Shown here: one piece after another, positions 11,701 to 13,171 of the stretch | Layout: each line of letters opens with the position of its first letter | Position numbering within the stretch: the first letter of the stretch is position 1 | Assembly (NCBI GenBank): GCA_903928955.1 | Contig: CAIYTD010000190.1 | Coordinates: 1 to 13,171 of the forward strand | Direction: 5' to 3' | DNA: 13,171 bases | Source of the DNA: Oligoflexia bacterium | GTDB lineage: Bacteria; Bdellovibrionota; UBA1018 | Translations under genes and position numbers: made by a program | Notes under the pieces: model-generated | What the model saw: the letters and a program-made list of their open reading frames with translations, nothing else | Told to the model about the DNA's origin: nothing | Databases searched by the model: none

Positions 11701-13171
11701 TTATTTTTGATGAAAAATTATGTCTCGATCACTTTTATGAGCTGGATCTTCTATGTATTGAACGAAAAAACCGATTCTTTTTTTAAAAAGACTTAAATTC
11801 TTTACCGATAGCAGGTGACTCAGTTCTTGATCTATTATCTTAGGATTTTGGTTGAGTTGAACGACAGCCTCGTAAATAGGGCGTGTGGGTAAGATAGATT
11901 CGATTGTTCTTTTTGTGGGTGAAATAAAAAAAGGAGTAATAAAAGTCCACCCGTGATCTATGAGGACAGGTCTGCCATTGTCAAGAAAGAGGTAATTGTC
12001 TATATTGCGGTCATGGTTATCAATAAGCCAATCAAAGAATTTGATATAAGAAGGCAGAACTGTTCTTCCGAAGGGTTTAGTCCATTTGTCTGATTGAGTG
12101 GGGCTATTGAGTAAAACTTCATTGAGATAATGGGCTAACGTTGCATTACCTATAAAATACTGTAAAGAACCTATACCGTCAGATAAAATCACAAGTTTTG
12201 TTAAAGGGACATGATTTAATTGGATGAGGCGATCTATTTTATAAGCTGCGATTTCTTTTTTATAATCACTTACAATAGAATCTTTCAGTCTTTGCAAGTG
12301 ATTCGTATGCGGATGGGGTATCTCCCACGGTTTAGGTTTATAAACTCCTTTAATTTGATTGGGGTAGCGAATGAGTTTGGAGGTAGTAAATCCACCACCT
12401 AAAAAGTCTATTTTTTCGGCATTGTCGTTAGCTAGGACGTTTTCGGTTAGCCATTTTTCGAGAGATAATGACGTAGTTTTTTGTCCTAACTCTTCGAGCC
12501 TCCAAATAGCTCTTTGATATTGATTTCTAGATAGCAATTCGAGAGTAATACTGTCACCAGAGTGAAACGCTTGAACGGCGAAAAATGAGTCCTGATTGAT
12601 TTTTTTTGGATAAATTTCGCTTTCTTCAAACCAGGAGTTGATCGCTTGATAGCAGTCAGACTCTTTGTTTGTTTTAAATAAAGTATTTGATTCACTAATT
12701 AATTGTAAATATGACTCCTCTACTTTTAATGCGTTTAAAATTTGTGGATTATTTAGAATTATATTTTTGAAGTCTGATTCAATATTTTTAGAAATGCTTT
12801 CTTTTGTTAATGTTAAGTCAATATGCCTAATGTCAAAGTAATTACCTTCGATGAGACGGCGTATGAACTTAGAAAAGATAACCTGTGTGGGGAAATCTAT
12901 AAAAGATTTGACATAGGTATTTTTATAGTCCTCAATTAATTCCCTAATATGAGGTTTAGATAGTATAAAATTAATAACTTGATTATAATCGTGGCTATTT
13001 TTTATTTTTTCTGTAAGTTGATTGTCTTGAATAAAGTTGATATTTAACTGCTCGTTTATTGCTGCCTTTGTGTTAATGAATTTTTTTCGAACTTCAACTA
13101 GGGTTGAGTTCACTTTGTTTAGGTATTTTTTAATTGTTTCTTTGCTGTTTTCTTCGTTTAAGTCTCTTTCT
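11701..13171 (-). CDS. Atypical PI3/4-kinase/FAM20-like kinase domain protein, N-terminus cut
   Basis: The frame is open to the window edge: codons above the GTG at 13113 read without a stop (ending in KETIKKYLNKV before NSTLVEV), so the true start is outside. Numbering from that GTG, residues 1-235 are mostly helical, with no family I recognise. The C-terminal part has kinase-like motifs: a glycine-rich LGGGFTTS (238-245), GVYKPK with candidate ATP-binding Lys259, KEIAAYKIDRLIQLNHVPLT (286-305) with candidate Glu287, LIDNHDRNIDN (363-373) with candidate catalytic Asp368 and metal ligand Asn373, and VLIDHG (383-388) in the role of DFG. This pattern is that of bacterial PI3/4-kinase-like and FAM20-like atypical kinases; the HipA signature is not matched. 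Protein, lipid or small-molecule substrate cannot be told. Confidence 0.75.
   Translation of the reverse strand, partial: ERDLNEENSKETIKKYLNKVNSTLVEVRKKFINTKAAINEQLNINFIQDNQLTEKIKNSHDYNQVINFILSKPHIRELIEDYKNTYVKSFIDFPTQVIFSKFIRRLIEGNYFDIRHIDLTLTKESISKNIESDFKNIILNNPQILNALKVEESYLQLISESNTLFKTNKESDCYQAINSWFEESEIYPKKINQDSFFAVQAFHSGDSITLELLSRNQYQRAIWRLEELGQKTTSLSLEKWLTENVLANDNAEKIDFLGGGFTTSKLIRYPNQIKGVYKPKPWEIPHPHTNHLQRLKDSIVSDYKKEIAAYKIDRLIQLNHVPLTKLVILSDGIGSLQYFIGNATLAHYLNEVLLNSPTQSDKWTKPFGRTVLPSYIKFFDWLIDNHDRNIDNYLFLDNGRPVLIDHGWTFITPFFISPTKRTIESILPTRPIYEAVVQLNQNPKIIDQELSHLLSVKNLSLFKKRIGFFVQYIEDPAHKSDRDIIFHQK

Noticed and set aside
13111..13113. GTG as the true start of the kinase-like gene
   Set aside because: No stop codon separates it from the window edge in this frame, and the upstream codons read as a plausible charged helix, so the gene most likely begins outside the window.
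11701..13171. HipA-type toxin kinase
   Set aside because: The motif order and the IDHG metal motif fit PI3/4-kinase/FAM20-like enzymes better, and no HipB-like DNA-binding partner gene is adjacent.
1..13171. tRNA, rRNA, insertion sequences or attachment sites
   Set aside because: I saw no tRNA cloverleaf signature, no rRNA-like stretch, no transposase motif and no terminal inverted repeats flanking a gene.

Overview
This window is an AT-rich bacterial chromosome segment that starts inside the replication origin. It runs through the conserved block oriC - dnaN - recF - gyrB - gyrA. It continues with a TPR protein and three genes of the ATP synthase membrane sector (an AtpZ/AtpI-like protein, atpB, atpE), all on the + strand. 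It ends with a convergent two-gene block on the - strand. The order dnaN-recF-gyrB-gyrA followed by split Fo genes, and a c-subunit with a signal-peptide-like leader, suggest a Bdellovibrio-like lineage (Bdellovibrionota/Oligoflexia). That placement is an inference from gene order recalled from memory, not from a database comparison.

Positions 1-434 are an origin packed with DnaA boxes: I count 11 perfect TTATCCACA sites and 5 one-mismatch sites on both strands. It ends in an apparent basal unwinding module: two overlapping boxes, a short C-rich spacer, five DnaA-trio-like triplets, then a (TA)7 tract. The origin continues past the left edge, and dnaA, expected upstream, is not visible. A perfect 10-bp inverted repeat (448-475) lies between the unwinding tract and dnaN.

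Positions 492-8821 form a tightly packed run with overlaps or gaps under 20 bp: beta clamp (dnaN), RecF, both gyrase subunits, a TPR protein with a weak lipobox, and a small two-helix AtpZ-like protein. GyrA carries Val where E. coli has Ser83, and GyrB carries Gln where E. coli has Arg136. Both are classic drug-contact positions. After a 105-bp leader come atpB and atpE. The remaining ATP synthase genes do not follow, so the ATP synthase operon is split.

Transcription of the + block probably ends at a strong 10-bp GC hairpin at 9996-10025. This hairpin lies inside the last codons of the convergent gene. The - strand pair (9984-13171) encodes an unrecognised exported or membrane-associated protein and, upstream of it, a protein with an atypical PI3/4-kinase/FAM20-like kinase domain. 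The kinase gene runs open through the right edge, so its true N-terminus is outside the window. This pair is the least familiar content here and the best candidate for something undescribed.
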